NCBI RefSeq assembly: GCF_039544205.1
Contig: NZ_BAABLF010000009.1
Location: 49,655-113,654 of the forward strand
DNA: 64,000 nucleotides
Reading direction: 5' to 3'
From: Ferrimonas gelatinilytica
GTDB taxonomy: Bacteria; Pseudomonadota; Gammaproteobacteria; Enterobacterales; Shewanellaceae
Shown: positions 25,777 through 35,042 of the stretch, piece after piece
Layout of the letters: each line of letters starts with the position of its first letter
Position numbering within the stretch: position 1 is the first letter of the stretch
The notes under the pieces: generated by a model
Databases searched by the model: none
Told to the model about the DNA's origin: nothing
Seen by the model: only the letters and a program-made list of their open reading frames with translations
Made by a program: the position numbers and the translations under genes

Positions 25777-27627
25777 ATGGCACTACTGCAGATAGCAGAG
25801 CCGGGTCAGAGCGCCGCACCGCATCAGCACAAGCTGGCGGTCGGCATCGATCTGGGCACCACCAATTCACTGGTTGCGGCTGTTCGCAGCGGCCAAGCCG
25901 AGACCCTGCCGGACGAGCTTGGGCGCCACGGACTTCCCTCTGTGGTCCGTTATACCGAGCAGGGAATTGAAACCGGCTACGGCGCCAAGGCCGAGGCTGG
26001 CGCCGATCCGGAAAATACCATTATCTCCGTGAAACGGTACCTGGGACGTTCCCTGGAGGATGTGCAGGCCCGTTACCCTCAGCAGCCTTACCAACTGAGC
26101 GCGTCGGATCATGGTCTGCCGCTGTTTATCACCCGACAGGGCCCGCAAAATGCGATCCAGATCTCCGCCGAGGTACTGCGTCCCCTGATCAAACGGGCGG
26201 AAGCGACCCTGGGGGGAGAGCTGTCCGGCGCGGTGATCACTGTGCCGGCCTACTTCGATGACGCGCAGCGCCAGGGCACCAAAGATGCGGCTGAGCTGCT
26301 GGGGGTCAAGGTTCTGCGCCTGCTTAACGAGCCCACCGCCGCCTCCATCGCCTACGGGCTGGACAGCGGCCAGGAGGGGATTATCGCTGTCTACGATCTG
26401 GGCGGCGGCACCTTCGACATCTCCATTTTGCGGCTGCACCAGGGCGTGTTTGAGGTTCTGGCCACCGGTGGCGATTCCGCCCTGGGCGGCGATGACTTTG
26501 ATCACCTGCTGGCGCAGTACCTGGCGGAGCAGTCCGGCGTGGCTGTGGAGACCGCCAAGCAGCGGCGCCTGCTGATGAACGAGGCCTGCCGGGTCAAGGA
26601 AGCACTGACCGATCAGGAAAGCGTTGTCGCGAACCTGGGTGACTGGCAGGGCGAGATAGGGCGCGAAACCTTCGATGCCCTTATCCAGCCGCTGGTAAAA
26701 CGCACCCTGATGGCCTGCCGCCGCTGCCTCAAGGACGCCGGGATCAGTGCCGACGAGGTGTTGCAGGTGGTGATGGTTGGTGGCTCCACCCGGGTGCCGA
26801 CGGTCAGGACGCAGATCGGCCGCTATTTTGGCCGTGAGCCGCTGACCTCCATCGATCCGGATCGGGTTGTCGCCATCGGCGCTGCGATTCAGGCGGATAT
26901 TCTGGTAGGCAATAAACCTGACTCCGATATGCTGCTTCTGGACGTATTGCCGTTGTCATTAGGTCTGGAAACCATGGGGGGCCTGACGGAGAAGGTGATC
27001 CCTCGTAACACCACCATTCCGGTTGCGCGGGCCCAGGAGTTCACCACCTACAAGGATGGCCAGAGCGCCATGGCGATCCATGTGGTCCAGGGTGAGCGTG
27101 AGATGGTGGCCGACTGCCGCTCCCTTGCCCGGTTCGAATTGCGGGGACTGCCCCCGATGGCGGCCGGCACTGCCGTGGTGCGGGTCACCTTCCAGGTTGA
27201 TGCCGATGGCCTGCTCAGTGTGACCGCCATGGAGAAGACTACGGGCGTTCAATCCTCCATCGAGGTGAAACCTGCCTTTGGTCTCAGCGATAATGAGATC
27301 ACCGAGATGCTCAAGGAGTCCATGACCCATGCCAAAGAGGACTTTGCCAAGCGCATGTTGACCGAGCAGCGCATTGAGGCGGGCCGGGTGATTGAAAGCC
27401 TGAGCAAGGCGCTGGAGCAGGATGGTAAAACCCTGCTGAGCGATGCGGAGATCCAACAGCTGACTGACCAGATGGCGGCGCTCAACACGCTCTGTGCCGG
27501 CGATGATGGCCAGGCGATCAAGGATGCCATCGAGGCACTGGACAAGGCCAGCGGCGAGTTTGCTGCCCTGCGGATGGATCTCTCCATTCGCCGCGCGCTC
27601 TCCGGCCGGTCCATTGATAACGTATAA
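25777..27627 (+). CDS. hscA: Hsp70-class chaperone HscA
   Basis: 616 residues, the E. coli length. Specialised DnaK-like ATPase that drives cluster release from IscU. ATPase signatures: AVGIDLGTTNSLVAAV, VPAYFDDAQRQGTKDAA, LNEPTAASIAYGLD, VYDLGGGTFDISIL and VMVGGSTRVP. The substrate-binding domain follows from about residue 385. Seventeen bp after hscB. Confidence 0.97.
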   Translation: MALLQIAEPGQSAAPHQHKLAVGIDLGTTNSLVAAVRSGQAETLPDELGRHGLPSVVRYTEQGIETGYGAKAEAGADPENTIISVKRYLGRSLEDVQARYPQQPYQLSASDHGLPLFITRQGPQNAIQISAEVLRPLIKRAEATLGGELSGAVITVPAYFDDAQRQGTKDAAELLGVKVLRLLNEPTAASIAYGLDSGQEGIIAVYDLGGGTFDISILRLHQGVFEVLATGGDSALGGDDFDHLLAQYLAEQSGVAVETAKQRRLLMNEACRVKEALTDQESVVANLGDWQGEIGRETFDALIQPLVKRTLMACRRCLKDAGISADEVLQVVMVGGSTRVPTVRTQIGRYFGREPLTSIDPDRVVAIGAAIQADILVGNKPDSDMLLLDVLPLSLGLETMGGLTEKVIPRNTTIPVARAQEFTTYKDGQSAMAIHVVQGEREMVADCRSLARFELRGLPPMAAGTAVVRVTFQVDADGLLSVTAMEKTTGVQSSIEVKPAFGLSDNEITEMLKESMTHAKEDFAKRMLTEQRIEAGRVIESLSKALEQDGKTLLSDAEIQQLTDQMAALNTLCAGDDGQAIKDAIEALDKASGEFAALRMDLSIRRALSGRSIDNV

Positions 27628-27636
27628 GAGGAAACC

Positions 27637-27978
27637 ATGCCGAAAATCATTTTTTTGCCCCACACTGAGCTGTGCCCGGAAGGGAAGGAAGTGGAGGCTC
27701 AAAGCGGTGAGTCCGTACTGGATGTGGCACTGCGTAACGGCATTCATATCGAGCACGCCTGTGAGAAGTCCTGCGCCTGCACCACCTGTCATGTGGTGGT
27801 TCGGGAGGGGTTTGACTCGCTGGAGGAGAGCGATGAGCTTGAGGACGATATGCTGGACAAGGCCTGGGGCCTGGAGCCGGAGTCCCGCCTCTCCTGCCAG
27901 TCACGGGTTGCGGATGAGGATCTGGTGATCGAGATCCCGCGCTACACCATTAACCAGGTATCGGAGAATCACCACTAA
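27637..27978 (+). CDS. fdx: [2Fe-2S] ferredoxin of the isc operon
   Basis: 113 residues (E. coli Fdx 111). Adrenodoxin-type electron donor for cluster assembly. The cysteine ligands are in HACEKSCACTTCHVVV (C-x5-C-x2-C) and LSCQSRV. Nine bp downstream of hscA with AAGAGG before the ATG. Confidence 0.97.
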   Translation: MPKIIFLPHTELCPEGKEVEAQSGESVLDVALRNGIHIEHACEKSCACTTCHVVVREGFDSLEESDELEDDMLDKAWGLEPESRLSCQSRVADEDLVIEIPRYTINQVSENHH

Positions 27979-28011
27979 AAGAGCGTTTTGCGCTAAGGAG
28001 AGGGGAACATC

Positions 28012-28206
28012 ATGAAGTGGACCGACGTACAGGAGATTGCCATCGAGTTGTCCGAGCGGCATCCGGAGCAGGATCCCCGGCAACTGCGCTTTACGGAGTT
28101 GCGGGAGTGGGTGTTGGCACTGGACAACTTTGATGATGACCCCGCCCACTGTGGTGAGCGCGTGCTGGAGGCCATTCAGCAGGCGTGGATGGATGAGGTG
28201 GACTGA
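28012..28206 (+). CDS. iscX: Fe-S assembly regulator IscX
   Basis: 64 residues (E. coli IscX 66), acidic. MKWTDVQEIAIELSERHPEQ and LREWVLALDNFDDDP are the family hallmarks. It binds IscS and iron and tunes its activity. AAGGAGAGGGG precedes the ATG; terminator directly after. Last gene of the operon. Confidence 0.95.
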   Translation: MKWTDVQEIAIELSERHPEQDPRQLRFTELREWVLALDNFDDDPAHCGERVLEAIQQAWMDEVD

Positions 28207-28232
28207 GCTAATTCATCCTGTGACTGACAGAG

Positions 28233-28253
28233 CGGCCCCTCGGGGCCGTTTTT
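28233..28253 (+). terminator. Terminator of the isc operon
   Basis: CGGCCCC / GGGGCCG with a tight loop, followed by TTTTT. Confidence 0.9.
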
Positions 28254-28460
28254 ACTTTACGGCGCACTGTCGGTTTCTGCCCCGCATCCCTAAGTGCGGG
28301 CATGCAGGGTCACAGAAAATCCCGGCGTCGGGGTTTCATTTGTTAGACAATCGGCATATGTTTGTCAATGTTATGTTGCCCTAATGGGTTGTAGTCTTGT
28401 TCTTACAAGAACCTGGGTGGGAACGCAATTCAGACGCATTGCTAAAACGGTGACACAGTT

Positions 28461-29003
28461 ATGACCCTGATCCTCCGCTCCCTTGGCGCCCCGGACCAAG
28501 AGGCGAGTCCGAGCTCCTTCGACCGTCAGGCACAGGCCCGATTTCTACTGCATAAACTCGCGGTTCGCCGGGGGGAAAAGATCCTGGTTCATGGTCAGGC
28601 AGATGCGGCAATCGTGGCTCAACTGGCTGCATCGGTTGGCAACTCGGGCTGTGTGACGCTGTTGCAGGAGTCGACGGATGGCGCAGTGACGCCGCTGGGG
28701 TTCGGGCGGGAGACGCCACAGGTCGTGATGATGCAGGCGGGCCCCACCCAGGATGCGCAGGAGTATGATGCGGTGGTGATCACCCCCCATACCTTGAGCG
28801 CCCCATCCGAGGCTTATCTGGATGCCGCCTGGCGACGGGTTCGAAAGGGCGGGCGTGTGATGCTGGCTTTGCCGCAGGGCGATGAATTCACCGCGCAGTT
28901 ACGCCAGTTGGTTACCGAAGCTGGCCGCACTGGCTTTGCTTCTCGTTACCGCCGTTGTTGCGACAAGCACTGTGTCTGGATAGGGGTAAAGTACAGCCGC
29001 TGA
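28461..29003 (+). CDS. Degenerate class I methyltransferase-like protein
   Basis: 180 residues, soluble. The order GEKILVHG (strand 1), VTLLQ (strand 2), EYDAVVITPHTL (strand 4) and WRRVRKGGRVMLALP (strand 5 with the typical LRPGG-like turn) suggests a SAM-methyltransferase Rossmann fold. The glycine loop that should hold SAM reads VHGQADAAI, so binding is doubtful. The Cys-rich end (YRRCCDKHCVWIG) is unusual. It stands between the isc terminator and ndk. A 14-bp palindrome (28399-28412) lies upstream. Function unknown; the fold call is by eye. Confidence 0.6.
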   Translation: MTLILRSLGAPDQEASPSSFDRQAQARFLLHKLAVRRGEKILVHGQADAAIVAQLAASVGNSGCVTLLQESTDGAVTPLGFGRETPQVVMMQAGPTQDAQEYDAVVITPHTLSAPSEAYLDAAWRRVRKGGRVMLALPQGDEFTAQLRQLVTEAGRTGFASRYRRCCDKHCVWIGVKYSR

Positions 29004-29152
29004 CGCAAATCTGGGCCCGGTTTGTGCGCAAAGTGTGAGCTTGATCTGCAATCAATTTTCTCACCTGTGATTGGGGTGGGATTTTCCTGTTTAAATGCCA
29101 TATAATCCGCGCCGGGAATAAGCCGTCCTATTAATAAATAATGGAGTGGACA

Positions 29153-29584
29153 ATGGCCATCGAACGTACTTTTTCTATTGTTAAGCCGGACGCGGTTGCA
29201 AAAAACTTGATCGGTTCCATCTACAGCCGATTTGAAGCCGCGGGCTTGAAGATTGTGGCCAGCAAAATGGTTCACCTGAGCCGCGAGCAGGCGGAAGGGT
29301 TTTATGCCGAGCACAAAGAGCGTCCGTTCTTTGCTGCCCTGGTGGACTTCATGACTTCTGGCCCGATCATGGTGCAGGTCCTGGAAGGCGAGAATGCCGT
29401 TCTGGCGAACCGTGAGATCATGGGCGCCACCAATCCGGCGGACGCTGCCCGCGGTACTCTGCGTAGCGACTTCGCGGACAGCATCGATGAGAACGCGGTA
29501 CACGGTTCAGATGCCCTGGCCTCTGCCGAGCGTGAGATCGCCTACTTCTTCACAAATGAAGAGATCTGCCCCCGCACCCGTTAA
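29153..29584 (+). CDS. ndk: Nucleoside diphosphate kinase
   Basis: 143 residues, E. coli length. Moves phosphate from ATP to other NDPs through a phospho-histidine. MAIERTFSIVKPDAVAKNLIG start, GPIMVQVLEG and the active-site histidine in NAVHGSDALASAEREI. The ATG at 29153 is preceded by GGAG; an ATG 12 nt earlier is ruled out by family length. Precedes rlmN region as in E. coli, with an inserted convergent gene. Confidence 0.97.
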   Translation: MAIERTFSIVKPDAVAKNLIGSIYSRFEAAGLKIVASKMVHLSREQAEGFYAEHKERPFFAALVDFMTSGPIMVQVLEGENAVLANREIMGATNPADAARGTLRSDFADSIDENAVHGSDALASAEREIAYFFTNEEICPRTR

Positions 29585-29600
29585 GGGATTCGGTGAGCTA

Positions 29601-29624
29601 AAGGGCGCCTAAGGGCGCCTTTTT
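29601..29624 (+). terminator. Terminator after ndk
   Basis: AAGGGCGCC / GGCGCCTT hairpin, partly a direct duplication of AAGGGCGCCT, followed by TTTTT. Confidence 0.75.
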
Positions 29625-29710
29625 CGTCTTTCGTGCCCATTCCAGTCGGTCGTTTCTCTTGCCGATATGGGCAACGCCCTGCCGGCTAACCCCCGCGCTT
29701 CTGTCCCCGC

Positions 29711-30775
29711 TTACGGGTCCTCATTGACGTCATCATCACTGAGGCGAAATTTCCGCTGTTTCTGCCTTCGCTTCCAGAGACGTTTCGCCAGCTGTTGCAT
29801 GTCGTCGGCGGGATCGTCCCGGCCGATGATCTCAAGACCCAACAGGGACTCGACGATATCCTCCATGGTGACCAGCCCCCGCACGCCGCCATACTCATCC
29901 ACCACCACTGCGATCTGGGCGCGCTTTGTCAGTAGCAGTTCGAACACCGTCATCAGCTTTGCCTGGGTTGGCAGGGCAATAATGGGGCGCTTGATGCTGG
30001 CCAGTTGTGCATCCGGCTGACTCTTGTCGGCCAGGAGAGCGTCGGAGCGCTGGATATAACCGACAATCTCATCGGGATCTTTGTCGTACAGGGGGATCCT
30101 GGAAAAACATTTGTGGGCCGCGATGCGGGAGAACTGACTGAAGGTCATCGCCTGATCCAGGGAGTGGATGACGGTACGCGGGGTCATGATGGCGCTGACT
30201 GGCACCTCTCTGGCCCTGAGCATCTGCTTGAGAATGTCGGACTCCTGGCGATTCAGCTCGCCGGTTGATGCGCCCACATCCGCCATGGCCGACATGTCTG
30301 AGCGGATATGGAAGTGCTCGCCATCGCGACTGAACAAGCGGGTAACCAACGTCGACAGCCGGATCAACGGGCTGCAGAGCCAGACCAGCCACTGCAGTGG
30401 CCGGGCAAACCAGGGGGCCAGCTGCCGCCAGTAGTTGGCTCCTATGGTCTTGGGGATGATCTCGGAGAGAAAGAGGATGGCTAAGGTGAGGATCGCCGAA
30501 AACACCCCCAGTATCTGGCTGCCAAAGACCGCGGTGGCCTGAGCGCCCGCCCCGGCGGCGCCGGCGGTGTGGGCGATGGTATTAAGCGTCAGGATCGCCA
30601 CCAGAGGCGATTCGATGTTCTCTTTTAGTCTTGCCAGCTTCGCTGCAGCCCTGGGACGCTTTTTCTTCAAACCCGCAATGTAAGCGGGTGTGACGCTCAG
30701 TAGGGTCGCTTCCAGCACACTGCAAAGGAAGGAGACGCCGATGGCGAGAGCTATATAGATAGAAAGCAGTAACAT
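29711..30775 (-). CDS. CNNM/CorC-type membrane protein with CBS domains
   Basis: 354 residues. N-terminal DUF21 (CNNM) transmembrane domain, with SVLEATLLSVTPAYI and ILFLSEIIPKTIGANY, then a CBS pair (EVPVSAIMTPRTVIHSLD; AQIAVVVDEYGGVRGLVTMEDIVESLLG). It lacks a full C-terminal CorC_HlyC domain and ends in a basic-then-acidic tail. Relatives export or sense magnesium or cobalt; many are annotated hemolysin family. It is inserted between ndk and rlmN in reverse orientation. Confidence 0.88.
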   Translation of the reverse strand: MLLLSIYIALAIGVSFLCSVLEATLLSVTPAYIAGLKKKRPRAAAKLARLKENIESPLVAILTLNTIAHTAGAAGAGAQATAVFGSQILGVFSAILTLAILFLSEIIPKTIGANYWRQLAPWFARPLQWLVWLCSPLIRLSTLVTRLFSRDGEHFHIRSDMSAMADVGASTGELNRQESDILKQMLRAREVPVSAIMTPRTVIHSLDQAMTFSQFSRIAAHKCFSRIPLYDKDPDEIVGYIQRSDALLADKSQPDAQLASIKRPIIALPTQAKLMTVFELLLTKRAQIAVVVDEYGGVRGLVTMEDIVESLLGLEIIGRDDPADDMQQLAKRLWKRRQKQRKFRLSDDDVNEDP

Positions 30776-30932
30776 GCGTTAGCACACTCCGCGCAGTAGG
30801 GGCAAAAACCACAGCCTCATGATAGCGTCAATCCCAGGCTTGGGTCACTAGGGCTTGGGGCGGCGCTGGACGGCAGGGGGCCGTTGGCTGTACAATTGCG
30901 CGCCATTTTCGGCCTGTAAGATGAGGCATCCG

Positions 30933-32051
30933 ATGACTGACAAAATCAATCTACTGAACCTGGACCGCGACGGTTTGCGCGCCTTTTTCACCGATATGGG
31001 GGAAAAGCCCTTCCGCGCCGATCAGGTGATGAAGTGGATCTACCATTTTGGCTGTGATGATTTCGATCAGATGACCAACATCAACAAGGGGTTGCGCGCT
31101 AAGCTGCAGGCCAAGGCGGAGATCAAGGCTCCGGAGATCGCCACCAGTCAGCACTCCAGCGATGGCACCATTAAGTTTGCCATCGATGTGGGTAACGGTC
31201 AGCAGGTGGAAACCGTTTATATTCCCGAGACGGATCGCGCCACCCTCTGCATCTCCTCTCAGGTCGGCTGTGCCCTCGAGTGCAGCTTCTGCTCCACCGC
31301 CCAACAGGGGTTCAACCGTAACCTGACCGTGGCGGAGATCATCGGCCAGGTTTGGCGAGTCGCCACATACTTGGGCCTGAAGACCGAAACCGGCGAGCGT
31401 CCCATCTCCAACGTGGTGTTGATGGGCATGGGCGAGCCTCTGCTCAACCTGACCAACGTGGTTCCGGCGATGAAGATCATGCTGGATGACTACGGCTTTG
31501 GCCTTTCCAAGCGTCGGGTGACCCTCTCCACATCCGGTGTGGTCCCCGCCCTAGATAAACTGGGGGATCAGATCGATGTGGCCCTGGCGATCTCCCTGCA
31601 CGCCCCGGACGATGCCCTGCGTGATGTGCTGGTGCCGGTCAACAAAAAGTACAACATTGAGCGTTTCCTCAGCTCGGTTCGAGGCTACCTGGGTAAATCC
31701 CTGGCCAACAAGGGGCGGGTGACGGTGGAGTATGTGATGCTCGATCACATCAATGACAGCACCGATCAGGCCCATGCCCTGGCCAAGGTGATGAAGGATA
31801 CGCCGTGCAAAATCAACCTGATCCCCTTCAACCCTTATCCCGGCAGCCCTTACGGTAAGAGCTCCAACTCCCGTATCGACCGGTTCGCCAAGGTCCTGAT
31901 GGATTATGGTATGACGGTGATCGTGCGCAAAACCCGCGGCGATGATATCGATGCGGCGTGCGGTCAGTTGGTGGGCGATGTGCGTGATCGCACCAAGCGG
32001 TTGCTGAAAAAACGCATGCAAGAGAATGGCATTTCGGTCACAATGACCTAA
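30933..32051 (+). CDS. rlmN: Dual-specificity RNA methyltransferase RlmN
   Basis: 372 residues (E. coli 384). Radical-SAM enzyme that methylates C2 of A2503 in 23S rRNA and A37 in some tRNAs. The cluster motif C-x3-C-x2-C is in CALECSFCSTAQQGFNRNL; GMGEPLLN and the C-terminal catalytic Cys region (DIDAACGQL) follow. GAGG 6 nt before the ATG at 30933 decides the start over an upstream in-frame extension. Confidence 0.96.
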   Translation: MTDKINLLNLDRDGLRAFFTDMGEKPFRADQVMKWIYHFGCDDFDQMTNINKGLRAKLQAKAEIKAPEIATSQHSSDGTIKFAIDVGNGQQVETVYIPETDRATLCISSQVGCALECSFCSTAQQGFNRNLTVAEIIGQVWRVATYLGLKTETGERPISNVVLMGMGEPLLNLTNVVPAMKIMLDDYGFGLSKRRVTLSTSGVVPALDKLGDQIDVALAISLHAPDDALRDVLVPVNKKYNIERFLSSVRGYLGKSLANKGRVTVEYVMLDHINDSTDQAHALAKVMKDTPCKINLIPFNPYPGSPYGKSSNSRIDRFAKVLMDYGMTVIVRKTRGDDIDAACGQLVGDVRDRTKRLLKKRMQENGISVTMT

Positions 32052-32078
32052 GTCTTTGTTTGCTAAAACATCAAGGAA

Positions 32079-32852
32079 ATGATGAGACTCTTTAGCACCA
32101 TTTTAGTCGCCGGTTGCCTTGCCGGCTGTGTGCAGAACACGACTTATAGCGGCACGGACACTCAGGTGGCCGAAGCGAGGTACGATGCCAATGCCGCGGC
32201 GCGTGATCGGATCTCCCTCGGGCTGGCCTACCTGGATCGGGGTGAGGCGGAACAGGCCAAGTTCAACCTTGAGAAGGCCCTGGAGCATGCGCCGAAATTG
32301 AGCGATGCCCTGCTGGCGATGGCTTACTACTACGACTCGGTTCAGGATGAAAAAAATGCCGAGATCTACTATCGCAAGGCGGTGGATGCCAAGTCTGACA
32401 ACGCCGACGCCGCCAATAACCTGGGCGTATTCTACTGCCGCCATGGGCGTTATCCTGAGGCGGAGCGCTGGTTGCTCAAAGCGGTGGAGACCCCCGGATA
32501 TATCCGGATGGCACAAACCTACGAAAACCTGGGCTTGTGCACCCTGGAAGCGGGTTGGACCGATAAGGCTGCCGGTTACTTTGAGAAGGCTCTCAATTAT
32601 GATGGCCGCCGTGCCGTAGCCCTGCTGGAATTGGCAAAATTGGACTTTGCGGCCGGACGCATTGAGCCCGCCCGCCGACACCTCAAGCGTTATCACCAAT
32701 ACGGTGATGAGAGTGCCGACAGTCTCCTGCTGGCGGCGGAACTGGCGTTCCAGTCCCACAACGCCGATGAGGCGCGACGCTATGGGGTATTATTGCTGGC
32801 AAAGTTCCCCGGTTCTGAGCAGGCGAAAACCTATCGAACGAAGTATTACTGA
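32079..32852 (+). CDS. pilW: Type IV pilus biogenesis TPR lipoprotein
   Basis: 257 residues. Lipoprotein signal with lipobox LAGC (Cys17), then tetratricopeptide repeats (ISLGLAYLDRGEAEQAKFNL, ADAANNLGVFYCRHGRYPEA, ENLGLCTLEAGWTDKAAGYF). Matches PilW/PilF, the pilotin that helps the PilQ secretin assemble in the outer membrane. AAGGAAATG precedes the start, and the stop overlaps rodZ by one base. Confidence 0.92.
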   Translation: MMRLFSTILVAGCLAGCVQNTTYSGTDTQVAEARYDANAAARDRISLGLAYLDRGEAEQAKFNLEKALEHAPKLSDALLAMAYYYDSVQDEKNAEIYYRKAVDAKSDNADAANNLGVFYCRHGRYPEAERWLLKAVETPGYIRMAQTYENLGLCTLEAGWTDKAAGYFEKALNYDGRRAVALLELAKLDFAAGRIEPARRHLKRYHQYGDESADSLLLAAELAFQSHNADEARRYGVLLLAKFPGSEQAKTYRTKYY

Positions 32853-33853
32853 TGACTGACGAACGACAGAACGAACAGGGGCCGGAAACACCTGGCCCCA
32901 TGCTAAAGCAGGCCAGAGAGCAGGCAGGATTAACCACTCAGCAAGTGGCGCAGCGTCTGAACCTGCGCCACTCCGTCGTGAGCGGCATTGAGCAGGACGA
33001 TTACGAGTCCAACATGTCGATCACCTACGTGCGGGGCTACATCCGCAACTACGCGCGACTCGTTGGTCTCGATGAGGAGCGCTTGAATCGGGCGTTGGCG
33101 CAATTGCGGCAACCTGAAACCACCAGCGAGATGCAGAGCTTTTCTGGCCGAACCCATCGCCAGAAAAGCGACAGCCGCTGGACGATGATCAGCTGGGCGA
33201 TCTTTTTCCTGTTCGCTGGCGCCGTGGTGTGGGCTATTTTTGGCCGTAACGCTCCGCTGCCGGAGGGGGAGCAACCCCAGGCGGAGTTGACCACCGAGAG
33301 CTCGCTGAGTGACTCGGCAGCGGTGCCGGCCCTGGAGCGATCCGTTCCGGAACAGGCGGTTGAAGAGGAAGCCGCCCTGCCCGCGGTAGAGCCTGTTGTT
33401 TCCGACCAGCCGGTTGCCAGCGAAACATCCACAGCAGCGCAGAGCATCGAAGCCAGTGCGCCTCAAGAGCCGGTGGCTGAACTGTCTCAAGACACTCACA
33501 AGGTTCGAGAGGCAGACGCTCAGCAGACGCCTATTCAGGCGACCGCTGCCCAAGCACCGATGAACGAAGAGGTGACCTCGGTTGCTGAGGCCACTGTCCC
33601 CGATGTCATCGTGCAGGACAGCATCGCCGTGTCCCTCAGCGACGATTGCTGGATGCTGATCCAGGATGCCGACGGCAAGGTGTTGCTGGAGGGGCTGAAA
33701 CGCGGTGGTTACCGTGGAGAAGTCAGCGGTAAGGCCCCGTTTAGTCTGCGCATCGGCGCACCGCAAGTGGTATCCCTCTCATTCAATGGCGACGCCATCG
33801 ATCTCTCCTCATATCGCGCCGGACGCGTGGCGCGTTTGACCCTACCGCAGTAA
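32852..33853 (+). CDS. rodZ: Cytoskeleton protein RodZ
   Basis: 333 residues (E. coli 337). N-terminal helix-turn-helix domain (LKQAREQAGLTTQQVAQRLN, about 20-80), basic linker, one membrane helix (WTMISWAIFFLFAGAVVWAIF), a Ser/Ala/Glu/Pro-rich periplasmic linker and the C-terminal beta domain (DDCWMLIQDADGKVLLEGL). Links MreB to the wall-elongation machine. Coupled to pilW (TGATG) and 5 bp before ispG. Confidence 0.95.
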   Translation: MTDERQNEQGPETPGPMLKQAREQAGLTTQQVAQRLNLRHSVVSGIEQDDYESNMSITYVRGYIRNYARLVGLDEERLNRALAQLRQPETTSEMQSFSGRTHRQKSDSRWTMISWAIFFLFAGAVVWAIFGRNAPLPEGEQPQAELTTESSLSDSAAVPALERSVPEQAVEEEAALPAVEPVVSDQPVASETSTAAQSIEASAPQEPVAELSQDTHKVREADAQQTPIQATAAQAPMNEEVTSVAEATVPDVIVQDSIAVSLSDDCWMLIQDADGKVLLEGLKRGGYRGEVSGKAPFSLRIGAPQVVSLSFNGDAIDLSSYRAGRVARLTLPQ

Positions 33854-33858
33854 CTATC

Positions 33859-34974
33859 ATGCACCAGGAAACTCCGATCCAACGACGCAAGTCGACCCAG
33901 ATTATGGTGGGTAATGTACCCGTTGGGGGCGATGCCCCCATCTCGGTTCAATCCATGACCAACACCCGTACCACAGACGTTGAGGCCACGGTCGCCCAGA
34001 TCAAGGCGATCGAGCGTGCCGGTGCCGACATCGTCCGGGTCAGCGTGCCCACTATGGAGGCGGCGGAGGCGTTTCGGCTGATCAAGCAGAAGACCTCGAT
34101 CCCGCTGGTGGCCGACATTCACTTTGATTACCGCATCGCCCTTAAGGTGGCGGAGTACGGCGTTGACTGCCTGCGCATCAACCCGGGCAACATCGGCCGG
34201 GAAGACCGGATTCGGGCGGTGGTGGATTGCGCCCGGGATAAGAATATCCCCATCCGGATCGGCGTGAACGCCGGCTCGCTGGAGCGGGATATCCAGGAGA
34301 AGTACGGTGAGCCGACCCCCGCGGCGCTGGTGGAGTCTGCCATGCGCCACGTGGAGATCCTGGATCGCCTTAACTTTGACCAGTTTAAGGTCAGTGTTAA
34401 AGCGTCCGATGTGTTCCTGGCGGTGGAGTCCTATCGTCAGCTGGCCCGGCAGATTGTCCAGCCCCTGCACCTTGGCATCACCGAAGCGGGCGGGGCTCGG
34501 GCGGGCTCGGTTAAGTCCGCGATCGGCCTTGGGATGCTGCTGTCGGAGGGGATCGGCGATACCCTTCGGGTCTCCCTTGCGGCGGATCCGGTGGAAGAGG
34601 TGAAGGTCGGGTTTGATATCCTTAAGAGTCTCAGGATCCGGGCCCGCGGCATCAACTTTATCGCCTGTCCCTCCTGCTCGCGCCAGGAGTTTGATGTTAT
34701 CGGCACCGTGAACGCCCTGGAGCAGCGGCTCGAGGATGTGATCACGCCGATGGATGTCTCCATCATCGGTTGCGTGGTTAACGGTCCCGGGGAGGCCCTG
34801 GTGTCGGATCTCGGCCTGGCCGGCAGTAACCGGAAGAGTGGACTCTATGTCGGCGGCGAGCGCCAGAAGGAGCGACTGGACAACGATGACCTGGTGGATC
34901 AACTGGAGCGCCGCATTCGCGCACAGATCGCCATCAAGCAGCAGCGCATCGATGTCAAGGAATCGGACGACTGA
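33859..34974 (+). CDS. ispG: 4-hydroxy-3-methylbut-2-en-1-yl diphosphate synthase
   Basis: 371 residues (E. coli 372). Reductive [4Fe-4S] enzyme of the MEP isoprenoid pathway. QIMVGNVPVGGDAPISVQSM start; the cluster cysteines are in FIACPSCSRQEFD and IGCVVNGPGEA. Follows rodZ as in E. coli. Confidence 0.97.
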   Translation: MHQETPIQRRKSTQIMVGNVPVGGDAPISVQSMTNTRTTDVEATVAQIKAIERAGADIVRVSVPTMEAAEAFRLIKQKTSIPLVADIHFDYRIALKVAEYGVDCLRINPGNIGREDRIRAVVDCARDKNIPIRIGVNAGSLERDIQEKYGEPTPAALVESAMRHVEILDRLNFDQFKVSVKASDVFLAVESYRQLARQIVQPLHLGITEAGGARAGSVKSAIGLGMLLSEGIGDTLRVSLAADPVEEVKVGFDILKSLRIRARGINFIACPSCSRQEFDVIGTVNALEQRLEDVITPMDVSIIGCVVNGPGEALVSDLGLAGSNRKSGLYVGGERQKERLDNDDLVDQLERRIRAQIAIKQQRIDVKESDD

Positions 34975-35042
34975 ACCCATGTATCCCCGGTGAAAGCGCC
35001 GGGGTTTCTATTCGAATCAGTGACAATCTAAACAGGTTTATT

